DNA from: an uncultured Clostridium sp.
GTDB lineage: Bacteria > Bacillota > Clostridia > TANB77 > CAG-508
DNA: 20,232 bases
Assembly (NCBI GenBank): GCA_946495905.1
Contig: CAMMEP010000023.1
Location: 1-20,232, forward strand
Reading direction: 5' to 3'
Made by a program: the position numbers and the translations under genes
In this document: in pieces, positions 8,011 to 14,815 of the stretch
Numbering within the stretch: the stretch's first letter is position 1
How the letters are laid out: each line of letters opens with the position of its first letter
The notes under the pieces: generated by a model
Told to the model about the DNA's origin: nothing
Databases searched by the model: none
What the model saw: the letters and a program-made list of their open reading frames with translations, nothing else

Positions 8011-8091
8011 AAAAGACAAGCGTAAATTGTAATTTGTCTCTAAAATTATACCATTATTCTCTAAAAAAGCATAGTATTTTTAACAGATTTA

Positions 8092-8100
8092 TGCTATAAT
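8092..8100 (+). promoter_or_regulatory. Extended -10 promoter of the DUF4364 gene
   Basis: TGCTATAAT (8092-8100) is a consensus extended -10 box. No good -35 hexamer lies 16-18 bases upstream, which is tolerated by TGN promoters. It is 32 bases before the start codon. Confidence 0.55.
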
Positions 8101-8132
8101 TATTTTAATTTTTCAGGAAGAGGTGATAGAGT

Positions 8133-8915
8133 TTGAAATTAGCATCTAATGACGAAACATTAGCAGAAAGCAAAGTCCTTATTTTATATATCTTAAATAG
8201 CATAAAAAAAGCAATTACCAATACTGCCTTGTACAAAATAGTACTATCTGCTATCGACATGAATTATTTTTACTTTCAACAATTCTTATTAGATTTAGTA
8301 AAAAGTGATTTTGTTCTTACTTATGATAAAGAAGAACAACACATGTATTTAATAACAGAAAAAGGTATTAGAACTTTGGAACTTACAGAAGATATATTAC
8401 CTGGAATATTAAAATTACAAATAGATACTAATTTAAAATATACCTTAGAGAATGAAAATGAGGAAAATTCTATTGTTGCAGAATATACACCTGTCAATGA
8501 AAATTATTATAATGTTACTTGCAAAATTATGGAAAATAATGAATGTCTTTTCGAAGTAAAAACCTTTGCTGGTTCTCGTGAACAAGCTAAAAATATCGTA
8601 AATAATTGGAAAAGACATGCTGGAACAATGTATCCAAATCTTTTAGAAATTTTGACACAGGATTTTGGAGATGAGCCTTTGGAAGAGGAAGAAAAAGAAT
8701 TCTCTGAGGAATTAATTGGTTCTCCTTTAGATGTATATAATTATGATGTTATTAATCGAATTTCTTTAGAAGATACCGATACTCCTGAGGAGAAAGATGC
8801 TGAGGAAGAATCAGAGGATTCTAGCAAACACTCCCCTGCCATTTCTAATAATTCTGATGTAATCGAAGGTAATATGAATTTATTTGACTTAATGGATCAT
8901 CCAAAAAAAGATTAA
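8133..8915 (+). CDS. DUF4364 family protein with long acidic C-terminal extension
   Basis: Winged-helix-like protein of a family common in clostridia, with no established function and possibly a DNA-binding regulator. The start is a TTG supported by GAGGTGAT six bases upstream. Residues 10-80 hold the family hallmark: a helix VLILYILNSIKKAITNTALYKIVL, then the MNYFYFQQFLLDLVKSDFV segment, and the wing ending YLITEKGIRTLEL. Residues 90-175 form a second, beta-rich region. The final 80 residues or so (from about 178) are strongly acidic, with runs such as EPLEEEEKEF and DAEEESEDSS, and look disordered. From memory of the family, members usually end near where this tail begins, so the tail appears to be an extension. 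It is monocistronic, between its own promoter and a terminator. Confidence 0.85.
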   Translation: MKLASNDETLAESKVLILYILNSIKKAITNTALYKIVLSAIDMNYFYFQQFLLDLVKSDFVLTYDKEEQHMYLITEKGIRTLELTEDILPGILKLQIDTNLKYTLENENEENSIVAEYTPVNENYYNVTCKIMENNECLFEVKTFAGSREQAKNIVNNWKRHAGTMYPNLLEILTQDFGDEPLEEEEKEFSEELIGSPLDVYNYDVINRISLEDTDTPEEKDAEEESEDSSKHSPAISNNSDVIEGNMNLFDLMDHPKKD

Positions 8916-8919
8916 TCAA

Positions 8920-8974
8920 AAAAAGAAAAGTAGCTATACATTCTTATAAAACATATATAGCTACTTTTCTTTTT
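8920..8974. terminator. Bidirectional terminator between the DUF4364 gene and proS
   Basis: A perfect 19-bp stem (8920-8938 with 8956-8974), starting AAAAAGAAAAGTAGC, has a 17-base loop. Flanking A and T runs allow termination in both directions. It overlaps the proS stop codon. Confidence 0.85.
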
Positions 8975-10418
8975 AGTATTGTCTTCCCCAAACGACCATT
9001 GTATCTGCTGGTTTTCCACAACATACGCACTTATCTGATAATTTTTCTTGCATAAATGGTATGCATCTAGATTTAGCACCAGTTAATTCATGTATCTTTT
9101 CTTCACATTTACTATCACCACACCACATGGTTTTTATATATCCTTGATTTTTATTTAGATTTTCGATAAACTCATCTAAATTCTTAGCAGCTGTTGTTTT
9201 TTCTTTTACTCTTTCTGCACATACATTATACATATTTCTTTGTATATCTTCTAATATATCCTTTAGTTTACTAGATAGCTCTTCTAAATTTACTTCTATT
9301 TTTTCTGAAGTGTCTCTTCTTACGGCAACACATTTATTAGCTTCTATGTCACGTGGACCAATTTCAATTCTAACTGGTACTCCTCTCATTTCCCAATCAT
9401 TAAACTTATAGCCAGGTGAATATTGTTCTCTAATATCCAATTCTACTCTATATTTTTCTGACAATGTCTGATACAATTCTTCGGCTTTTTCTTTAACGCC
9501 TTCTTTATGCATAGCCACTGGTACAATAACTACTTGAATTGGTGCTACTCTTGGTGGTAGTTTAAGTCCTCTATTATCACCATGTGCCATTATAACAGCT
9601 CCTATTAATCTTGTACTAATTCCCCATGATGTTTGGTATGCAAATTCTTCTTTTCCTTCTCTATTTTGAAACTTAATCTCAAATGGTTTTGTAAAATTTT
9701 GTCCAAAATAATGCGATGTACCTGCTTGTAATGCTCTACCATCATGCATTAAAGTTTCTACAGTATATGTGCTGTCTGCACCAGCAAATTTCTCTGTTTC
9801 TGTTTTCTTGCCTTTTAACACTGGTATTGCCAATAAATTTTCTATCACATCTGCATATACATCAAGCATTTCTAAAGTAAATTTTTGTGCTTCTTCTGCT
9901 GTCTCATGTATAGTATGCCCTTCTTGCCATAGGAATTCTCTAGATCGTAAAAATGGCCTTGTTTCTTTTTCCCATCTTAGTACATTACACCATTGATTAT
10001 ATAAATATGGTAAATCTCTCCATGAACTTAACCATTTCGAATACATTGTAGAAAAAATTGTTTCAGAGGTTGGTCTTACACATAGTCTTTCTTCCAACTC
10101 TTCTCCTCCACCCATTGTAACCCATGCAACTTCAGGTGCAAATCCTTCAACATGGTCTTTCTCTTTTTGTAATAAACTTTCTGGTATTAATACAGGCATA
10201 GCTATATTTTTAACACCCTGTTTTTTAAATAAATTATCTGCATATTTTTGTATATTTTCCCAAATTGCATATCCATATGGTCGTATTGTTATAAATCCTT
10301 TTACATCTGTATAGTCAGCAAGTTCTGCTTTTAAAACAATATCTGTATACCATTTAGCAAAGTCTTCTTCTATATTTGTTATTTCTTTTACGAAATCTTT
10401 TTTATCACTCATATACAT
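8973..10418 (-). CDS. proS: Prolyl-tRNA synthetase, short (archaeal/eukaryote-like) type
   Basis: Charges tRNA-Pro with proline in the cytoplasm. The class II synthetase motifs are clear: motif 2 around RWEKETRPFLRSREFLWQEGHT-like residues (about 149-170) and motif 3 HGDNRGLKLPPRVAP near residue 285. These are followed by an anticodon-binding domain (IQVVIVPV onwards) and a C-terminal zinc-type domain with the Cys pairs WCGDSKC and CVCCGKP, ending WGRQY. At 481 residues there is no editing (INS) domain between motifs 2 and 3, which separates it from the roughly 570-residue E. coli type. AAAGGA precedes two in-frame ATGs (10418 and 10412); the second has the better spacing. It lies 28 bases after scpB and is probably co-transcribed; there is no room for a T-box leader. 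Confidence 0.96.
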   Translation of the reverse strand: MYMSDKKDFVKEITNIEEDFAKWYTDIVLKAELADYTDVKGFITIRPYGYAIWENIQKYADNLFKKQGVKNIAMPVLIPESLLQKEKDHVEGFAPEVAWVTMGGGEELEERLCVRPTSETIFSTMYSKWLSSWRDLPYLYNQWCNVLRWEKETRPFLRSREFLWQEGHTIHETAEEAQKFTLEMLDVYADVIENLLAIPVLKGKKTETEKFAGADSTYTVETLMHDGRALQAGTSHYFGQNFTKPFEIKFQNREGKEEFAYQTSWGISTRLIGAVIMAHGDNRGLKLPPRVAPIQVVIVPVAMHKEGVKEKAEELYQTLSEKYRVELDIREQYSPGYKFNDWEMRGVPVRIEIGPRDIEANKCVAVRRDTSEKIEVNLEELSSKLKDILEDIQRNMYNVCAERVKEKTTAAKNLDEFIENLNKNQGYIKTMWCGDSKCEEKIHELTGAKSRCIPFMQEKLSDKCVCCGKPADTMVVWGRQY

Positions 10419-10446
10419 TCTTTCCTTTCTTATCTACAATTTTCTT

Positions 10447-11070
10447 CTAATTTTCTATCTCTTTATCCACATCTTCTCCCCTTTCCCTTTCGGGAGTAGG
10501 AGCCTCCGTATTCTCTTCTATAATCTCATCAATTACAATTTGTCTATTTTCATCTAATTTATACCTTGGAAGGTCTGGAAGTTCCTCTAAACTAGATATT
10601 CCAAACATTCTTAAAAACTCACCTGTTGTTTTATATGTCATTGGTCTACCAGGAGCATCCATCTTTCCCGCTTCCTCAATTAAATTATAATCTAATAATT
10701 TATAAATGGTTCCATCCGAATTTACTCCTCTAATAGATTCAATCTCTGCTCTTGTAATTCTTGGATTATATGCAATGATAGATAACGTTTCTAATGCTGC
10801 ATTAGATAAGTTTGGTTTACTTCTTTTATCAAAAATTGGATAGATATATTCATAATATTCTTTTTTTGTACATAATTGATAACAATCATTCAAGTTAATT
10901 ATACTAAGCCCTCTATTTTCTTTTTCATAGTCCAATTTTAACGATTCCACACTACTAATAACCTCTTCTGAACTAAGTTCTAAGGCAGACATTAACTCAT
11001 TTATTTTTACTTCTCTTCCCGCAGCAAACAAAATTGCTTCAATAATTCCTTTTACTTTATTTTGTTCCAT
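10447..11070 (-). CDS. scpB: Segregation and condensation protein B
   Basis: Subunit of the bacterial SMC-ScpAB condensin complex, where an ScpB dimer binds the ScpA kleisin during chromosome compaction and segregation. Two winged-helix domains can be followed: residues 1-80 (VKGIIEAILFAAGREVKINELM) and 85-165. The signature stretches are ETLSIIAYNPRITRAEIESI, RGVNSDGTIYKLL and APGRPMTYKTTGEFLRMFG. An acidic tail of about 35 residues ends the protein. 207 residues is within the usual range. ATG start with GAGAGGA eight bases upstream. scpA, usually directly upstream of scpB, is not adjacent here: the upstream neighbour is a divergent acidic protein gene. The downstream neighbour is proS. Confidence 0.95.
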   Translation of the reverse strand: MEQNKVKGIIEAILFAAGREVKINELMSALELSSEEVISSVESLKLDYEKENRGLSIINLNDCYQLCTKKEYYEYIYPIFDKRSKPNLSNAALETLSIIAYNPRITRAEIESIRGVNSDGTIYKLLDYNLIEEAGKMDAPGRPMTYKTTGEFLRMFGISSLEELPDLPRYKLDENRQIVIDEIIEENTEAPTPERERGEDVDKEIEN

Positions 11071-11113
11071 TTAAGCATTCCTCTCGTCTTTCTCTCTTTA
11101 CAATTTCTTCTTT

Positions 11114-11142
11114 ATTTTACCATTTTTTTTATTTATTGTAAA
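11114..11142 (-). promoter_or_regulatory. Promoter of the scpB-proS operon
   Basis: On the minus strand TTTACA (11137-11142) and TAAAAT (11114-11119) are 17 bases apart, each matching consensus at five of six positions. The -35 box lies almost back to back with that of the divergent promoter at 11147-11175. Confidence 0.6.
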
Positions 11143-11146
11143 CATC

Positions 11147-11175
11147 TTGACTTTAGGAATTTTAACATTTATAAT
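11147..11175 (+). promoter_or_regulatory. Promoter of the acidic-protein gene
   Basis: TTGACT (11147-11152) and TATAAT (11170-11175) are exactly 17 bases apart, a near-consensus SigA promoter. It implies a leader of about 80 bases before the ATG at 11264. Confidence 0.75.
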
Positions 11176-11263
11176 TTAATTGTTACAATTTACAGCTATT
11201 TTTTTTACAGAACAATCCATAAATCGTAACTATTTAAATACCTTAAAAATGGAGGTTTTCATT

Positions 11264-11539
11264 ATGTATACATATAATAAAAACGATAAATCCTATACCT
11301 TTTCTTCAGATGAATTAGATATTGAAAATTTAATTGAAGTAAATGATACAATTAACGAAGATTCACAGGAAAATCCAGAAAATTCTTCTGAAACTCCAAA
11401 TGAAAGACCACCTAAGATTGAAATTATTAATGGTGGAAATGATTTGGAAATTTCTCCTGTTTCCGATTATTTAGAGATTGAGAAACCTAAAATCGAAAAA
11501 AGAGAAAATATTGTAATTCCAGAAGAGAAAAAGGATTAA
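11264..11539 (+). CDS. Hypothetical acidic, low-complexity protein, 91 aa
   Basis: Not recognised. The frame is open from a TTG at 11180, but that codon lies almost at the predicted transcription start and has no ribosome site. The ATG at 11264 has GGAGG eight bases upstream and is chosen. The protein is rich in Glu, Asn, Pro and Ser (for example INEDSQENPENSSETPNERP), has no hydrophobic segment and is probably disordered along most of its length. A near-consensus promoter and a terminator frame it as a single-gene unit, so it is likely expressed. It has no functional clue from its neighbours. Confidence 0.72.
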   Translation: MYTYNKNDKSYTFSSDELDIENLIEVNDTINEDSQENPENSSETPNERPPKIEIINGGNDLEISPVSDYLEIEKPKIEKRENIVIPEEKKD

Positions 11540-11561
11540 TTGATTTCCCTATACGCAAGCA

Positions 11562-11592
11562 AAAAATTCAGGTGCTTTACCTGAATTTTTTT
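11562..11592. terminator. Bidirectional terminator between convergent genes
   Basis: AAAAATTCAGGT (11562-11573) pairs perfectly with ACCTGAATTTTT (11579-11590) around a five-base loop, with T-runs on both strands. It serves the acidic-protein gene and the convergent SSB-like gene. Confidence 0.88.
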
Positions 11593-11634
11593 AGGAATTT
11601 TTTATGTTCTATCTTTTGTTAGAATCTATATGAA

Positions 11635-12327
11635 TTATATAGCTTCCTTACTTTCACTTGGTACTTCATTTTCGTCAGATTCTTTGTTTATTACTTCTAG
11701 TGTTGCTACTGATACTTCATAAGCTGTTCTATTTTCAATAGTTCCATCTTCATGCTTTTTCTCATATTGTCTTGATTGTACTCTACCAACTACTTTAATT
11801 TCTGTACCTACTGCTACTGTTTCGCAGAATTTTGCATTTCTACCCCATGCAATACAAGGGATATAATCTGATTTGTTATAAGATCTGTTTACTGCTAATA
11901 ACACATCTGCAATTTCTCTACCAAAAGGTGTTTTACGATAGATAGGTTTTCTACAAATATATCCATCTAATACAACTTCATTTGTAATAAAGTCTTTTCC
12001 TACTGGTATATCTGCTTCTTGATCCTCTAAAAACTCAACATTTTTAGCAAATACTGTAAGTACTAATCTGTTTTTTTCACCTTCGTAGCTATTGTAAGAT
12101 CTAAATTGTCCAGTAATAGACATTTTGCTGTCTAATGGTAAACCTTTTTCTGTAATTAACCTTTCTGAAATAGTAATTGGTATGTTATCATAATTTCCAC
12201 TTAAACGTGGCACACTTAAATCAAATATATAGAATTTTTCTCCATATATTTCATGACTTAGTCTTTTTTCACTTGTTACCTTTCCCACTAGTGTGATGTG
12301 GTTGTTGTCTAAATACAAAGTATTCAA
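11635..12327 (-). CDS. SSB-like protein with two tandem OB folds
   Basis: Predicted single-stranded-DNA-binding protein. The second half (about residues 115-210) is a clear SSB domain: RKTPFGREIADVLLAVNRS, DYIPCIAWGRNA and GTEIKVVGRVQSRQYE. The first half (about 7-105), beginning NHITLVGKV and including MSITGQFRSYNS, fits a diverged OB fold, so one chain could act like a dimer of ordinary SSB. The tail is acidic but lacks the hydrophobic DDDIPF-type tip that recruits partner proteins in canonical SSB, so it is probably not the housekeeping SSB. An ATG at 12345 is followed at once by GGGGGAGG, which instead serves a TTG at 12327; I use the TTG. It has its own promoter. Confidence 0.85.
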   Translation of the reverse strand: MNTLYLDNNHITLVGKVTSEKRLSHEIYGEKFYIFDLSVPRLSGNYDNIPITISERLITEKGLPLDSKMSITGQFRSYNSYEGEKNRLVLTVFAKNVEFLEDQEADIPVGKDFITNEVVLDGYICRKPIYRKTPFGREIADVLLAVNRSYNKSDYIPCIAWGRNAKFCETVAVGTEIKVVGRVQSRQYEKKHEDGTIENRTAYEVSVATLEVINKESDENEVPSESKEAI

Positions 12328-12395
12328 TTGATTTTCCTCCCCCATTTGTTTATCTTTTTTTGTAAAAATTAAAATCGCTTTTTTTCATATTATCT

Positions 12396-12424
12396 ATTAT
12401 ACTACCTTTTTTTGGATTTGTCTA
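12396..12424 (-). promoter_or_regulatory. Promoter of the SSB-like gene
   Basis: On the minus strand TAGACA (12419-12424) and TATAAT (12396-12401) are 17 bases apart. The predicted leader is about 60 bases. Confidence 0.7.
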
Positions 12425-12481
12425 CATAAAATGTTATTTTTTTGCAATTTTTTATTTTTTAATTTCTTTTCTTTTTTCTTT

Positions 12482-12952
12482 TTAGTCGTATAATAGCTTA
12501 ATAATTTTTATTGCTATAATAATATATTTTTCAATATTTTCGTCTATTTTTAATTCATACTCTTGTGGTTCAATTTCTTTTCCTTTTTTGCTAAAAATAA
12601 TTCTTTGTAAACATATTATTATATTATTTTCTTCTATACTAGATACTGTAAAAGTAGATTTATTATTAAATCCATACGTAATAACAGTTAAATTTAGATT
12701 ATGCATTGTTTCTAAATTCACGTCTATATCTGCGTTTAAAAGAATATAGTTTGCATTTGCAATTATTTTTCGAAGTTCTAGTTTATTATTAATTTTCGTA
12801 TCTATGATGATAGTTTCAAACTTAATATTTTTGATATTCAAAATATTTTTTTCTGTAATAAATATAATATTTTCTACTGGTAATATTTTTGATAATTCAT
12901 TTTTTACATATAATTCATTTTTTTGATTTGTAATCACTCCAATAAAAAACAT
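12482..12952 (-). CDS. Hypothetical protein, 156 aa, possibly Mur-ligase-related
   Basis: Not firmly recognised. ATG start with AGGAG six bases upstream. The N-terminal half alternates strands and helices (MFFIGVITNQKNE, NIIFITE, FETIIID), like part of a Rossmann-type fold. The middle segment TVITYGFNNKSTFTVSSI resembles the stretch of Mur ligases where the central domain ends (typically TFGF...ADV), and is followed by a QRIIFSKKGKEIEPQEYEL strand-rich part. There is no Walker-type GT/GKT loop, so an active ligase is unlikely. No signal peptide. Codons are very AT-rich, as in the neighbours. It lies between a small membrane protein gene and the SSB-like gene, each with its own ribosome site. 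Confidence 0.65.
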   Translation of the reverse strand: MFFIGVITNQKNELYVKNELSKILPVENIIFITEKNILNIKNIKFETIIIDTKINNKLELRKIIANANYILLNADIDVNLETMHNLNLTVITYGFNNKSTFTVSSIEENNIIICLQRIIFSKKGKEIEPQEYELKIDENIEKYIIIAIKIIKLLYD

Positions 12953-13074
12953 TTTCTACTCCTAATATAGAATTTATTATTATCTATTATTGGTAAATTT
13001 TCATATTTTATTCATAAAATGCATATTTTTCCACTTATTTTTTTGTTAGTATAAGGCTTTACGTAGAAACTTCA

Positions 13075-13296
13075 TTAAATCTGGGCATTAATACTATTTA
13101 TTCCATTACTAATATTGTTTATAGTATTTGTTATGGTATTACTTATTTCATTTCCATTTACAATATTAGTAGATGTTATTACAGAATTATCATCTGAAAC
13201 ATTATTAAGTCCAGCTGCTGCTACAAACAATATTACAACGGTACATATTGCTACCAGATAAGAAACTATTTTTGATTTATCAATAACAAAGAACAT
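13075..13296 (-). CDS. Small membrane-anchored or secreted protein, 73 aa
   Basis: Not recognised. ATG start with GGAGG seven bases upstream. Residues 10-29 (VSYLVAICTVVILFVAAAGL) form one hydrophobic helix after a short charged N-terminus. The remaining 44 residues are Asn/Ser/Thr/Ile-rich (for example SNTITNTINNISNGINS) and probably outside the membrane. The first 25 residues resemble the N-terminal anchors of clostridial cell-wall or sporulation enzymes such as polysaccharide deacetylases, so it could be a remnant of one; that is inference. It lies 96 bases after the sortase gene on the same strand, with a hairpin between. Confidence 0.65.
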   Translation of the reverse strand: MFFVIDKSKIVSYLVAICTVVILFVAAAGLNNVSDDNSVITSTNIVNGNEISNTITNTINNISNGINSINAQI

Positions 13297-13320
13297 AAAA
13301 AACCTCCATTCAAGCCTATT

Positions 13321-13361
13321 CTCTATTACAAGCTAATAAGATTATATGCTTGTAATTAGAG
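13321..13361. other. Intergenic hairpin downstream of the sortase gene
   Basis: CTCTATTACAAGC (13321-13333) pairs with GCTTGTAATTAGAG (13348-13361) with one bulged base. Read on the minus strand, the stem is not followed by a T-run, so it is not a standard terminator. It could be an mRNA processing or stability element between the sortase and small-protein genes. Confidence 0.45.
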
Positions 13362-13392
13362 TTTTATTCTATTTTTATGAAATCTTTTTGTA

Positions 13393-14049
13393 TTAATCAT
13401 ATAGTTCTACTGCTTTTACAACCACTCTTTTTACTGCACCTAATGTGCAGGTTACTAAAGTTATTTCTCTTTCTCCTGAAGTTTCTTGCGACAAACAACT
13501 CGTATCATAGGGAGATACTCTCTCTATTTCATATACTCCATAATTAACTGTTCGATTATAGGTATCTGTTACCTCTATTATATTCCCATTTTCTAAGGAA
13601 CTAATCCATCCAAAAGTATCTCCATAATTATGCCCAGCAATACAAAAGTTGCCTGTTCTATTGATTTCTGGACCGCAAATTTTGGTTACTGCCAATTTTA
13701 AGGATTCTTCTGTCGTTTGTTCTAATATATATTTTTCTATTTTTATTTTAGGTATTGCTATTTTTCCTACTACTTTATATCCCTCTATTTCTCTTGGCAT
13801 CGTTTCATACTCTTTTAAATTTAATACCTCCCTTGCCTCTGCAATTTCTTCTTCACCAACTATACTTAGCGTATTTGTTGTTTCTTTCTTATTTTCTAAT
13901 TCTTGTATATTCACTACTCTTGTAATAGTAATCATATTATTTTGTTCTGCTATACTACACCATAAAAGAAGGATAAGAATAGTAACACTTACCAGACCAA
14001 GTATGATATTTTTTATTTTAATTCTTGATATGTACTTTATAATATACAA
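13393..14049 (-). CDS. Sortase (cysteine transpeptidase)
   Basis: Membrane-bound enzyme that cleaves an LPXTG-type signal and links the surface protein to the cell wall. An N-terminal helix (about 14-31) precedes a linker and the sortase beta-barrel from about residue 93 (VVGKIAIPKIKI). The catalytic set is visible: His140 (AGHNYGDTF), Cys201 (TLVTCT) and Arg208 (AVKRVV). 218 residues is normal for single-anchor class D/E-like sortases; the exact class is uncertain. The predicted start is a TTG at 14049, inside the last codons of the LPQTG protein gene (32-base overlap). AGGA lies only one base away, so translation probably depends on coupling to the upstream gene. Its substrate is almost certainly that neighbour. 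Confidence 0.92.
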   Translation of the reverse strand: MYIIKYISRIKIKNIILGLVSVTILILLLWCSIAEQNNMITITRVVNIQELENKKETTNTLSIVGEEEIAEAREVLNLKEYETMPREIEGYKVVGKIAIPKIKIEKYILEQTTEESLKLAVTKICGPEINRTGNFCIAGHNYGDTFGWISSLENGNIIEVTDTYNRTVNYGVYEIERVSPYDTSCLSQETSGEREITLVTCTLGAVKRVVVKAVELYD

Positions 14050-14629
14050 ATCCTATTAGTAGTGCCACAATACCTATATATATAATATATTTTCCCACAC
14101 TTGTTCCAGTTTGTGGTAACTCCTCTATTTCATTGTTTTCAATTGCATTTCCTGGTTCAAGTACTTCATTTGTATTAGTAGCATCTTCTAGAACTTCAAC
14201 TTCAAAAGTTTCACTCATTATTTCGGTTTCGCCACCATCTACATTTACTAAACTTAATTTAATGGTATAGGTTCCTGCTGCTAAAAAAGTAACTTTAACT
14301 GGTGTTTCATTTTCAAAAGTTCCTGCCACTGCAAATCCTTCTTCTGGTCCCCAATATCCAGTTTGTGCAAGATCTATTTCTTGATTTAAAGAATCGGTAG
14401 CAATTATTTTAGGTGTGCTAGGTCCATCCACTTCAATTTTTACTCTAACCTTCTGATAGGTAGTTGCATTAGTTCCTTTTAAAATAACACTAGCATCTTT
14501 GGTTTCGTTTATAACCACATCTCCTGTATACCTTAGTTCAAATTCGAACTCGCTTGCTGCATTTACTGGAATGCAAAAAAGGACAAATATCATTAGTATC
14601 GAAATTGTTAAATATCCTATTTTCTTCAT
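14018..14629 (-). CDS. LPXTG-anchored cell-surface protein
   Basis: Secreted protein of 203 residues for covalent attachment to peptidoglycan. ATG start with AAAGGAGG five bases upstream. A signal peptide (MKKIGYLTIS then a hydrophobic core, cleavage likely after VNAA near residue 25) leads into a region of about 120 residues rich in beta strands (FELRYTGDVVI, KVRVKIEV, GTYTIKLSLVNVDGGE), probably one Ig-like domain. A Glu/Asn-rich wall-spanning linker follows, then LPQTG at 171-175, a hydrophobic helix and a short tail ending VHIKN, the complete sorting signal. The sortase gene overlaps its end, marking a dedicated enzyme-substrate pair. It has no pilin motif or isopeptide signature that I can see. 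The ligand is unknown. Confidence 0.9.
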   Translation of the reverse strand: MKKIGYLTISILMIFVLFCIPVNAASEFEFELRYTGDVVINETKDASVILKGTNATTYQKVRVKIEVDGPSTPKIIATDSLNQEIDLAQTGYWGPEEGFAVAGTFENETPVKVTFLAAGTYTIKLSLVNVDGGETEIMSETFEVEVLEDATNTNEVLEPGNAIENNEIEELPQTGTSVGKYIIYIGIVALLIGFVYYKVHIKN

Positions 14630-14747
14630 TTTAACCTCCTTTGAGCCAATTTAACTCTGACAAAATATTATTACATATATATGGAAATTCTTTTAAAAAT
14701 ATACATTTTCATATCATTAATTCTTTCCGACATTTTTCTACCTTATA

Positions 14748-14776
14748 TTCACCTTTTTTACAAAAGAACATAGAAT
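14748..14776 (+). promoter_or_regulatory. Promoter of the Cys-rich protein gene
   Basis: TTCACC (14748-14753) and TAGAAT (14771-14776) are 17 bases apart. The -35 box matches consensus at four of six positions, the -10 box at five. If the gene is a sporulation gene, a sporulation sigma factor could be used instead. Confidence 0.45.
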
Positions 14777-14779
14777 ATA

Positions 14780-14796
14780 TTAAGCAAATTGCTTAA
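14780..14796. promoter_or_regulatory. 17-bp perfect palindrome, candidate operator
   Basis: TTAAGCAA and TTGCTTAA flank a single A, giving an exact 8-bp inverted repeat. It starts three bases after the -10 box and abuts the ribosome site AGAAAGGA of the Cys-rich gene. The position suits a repressor site or a small leader hairpin. The binding protein is unknown. Confidence 0.55.
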
Positions 14797-14815
14797 GAAA
14801 GGATGATTATTTATT

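Noticed and set aside
7917..8099. Plus-strand frame of 60 codons
   Set aside because: It runs through the right part of the palindromic element and has no ribosome site; the apparent protein is a reading of the repeat.
10419..10446. T-box leader for prolyl-tRNA synthetase
   Set aside because: Only 28 bases separate scpB and proS, too short for a T-box, and no T-box sequence was seen before scpB.
13649..14059. 136-codon plus-strand frame opposite the sortase gene
   Set aside because: Antisense shadow; the sortase has catalytic His, Cys and Arg, whereas the plus frame has no ribosome site or recognisable motif.
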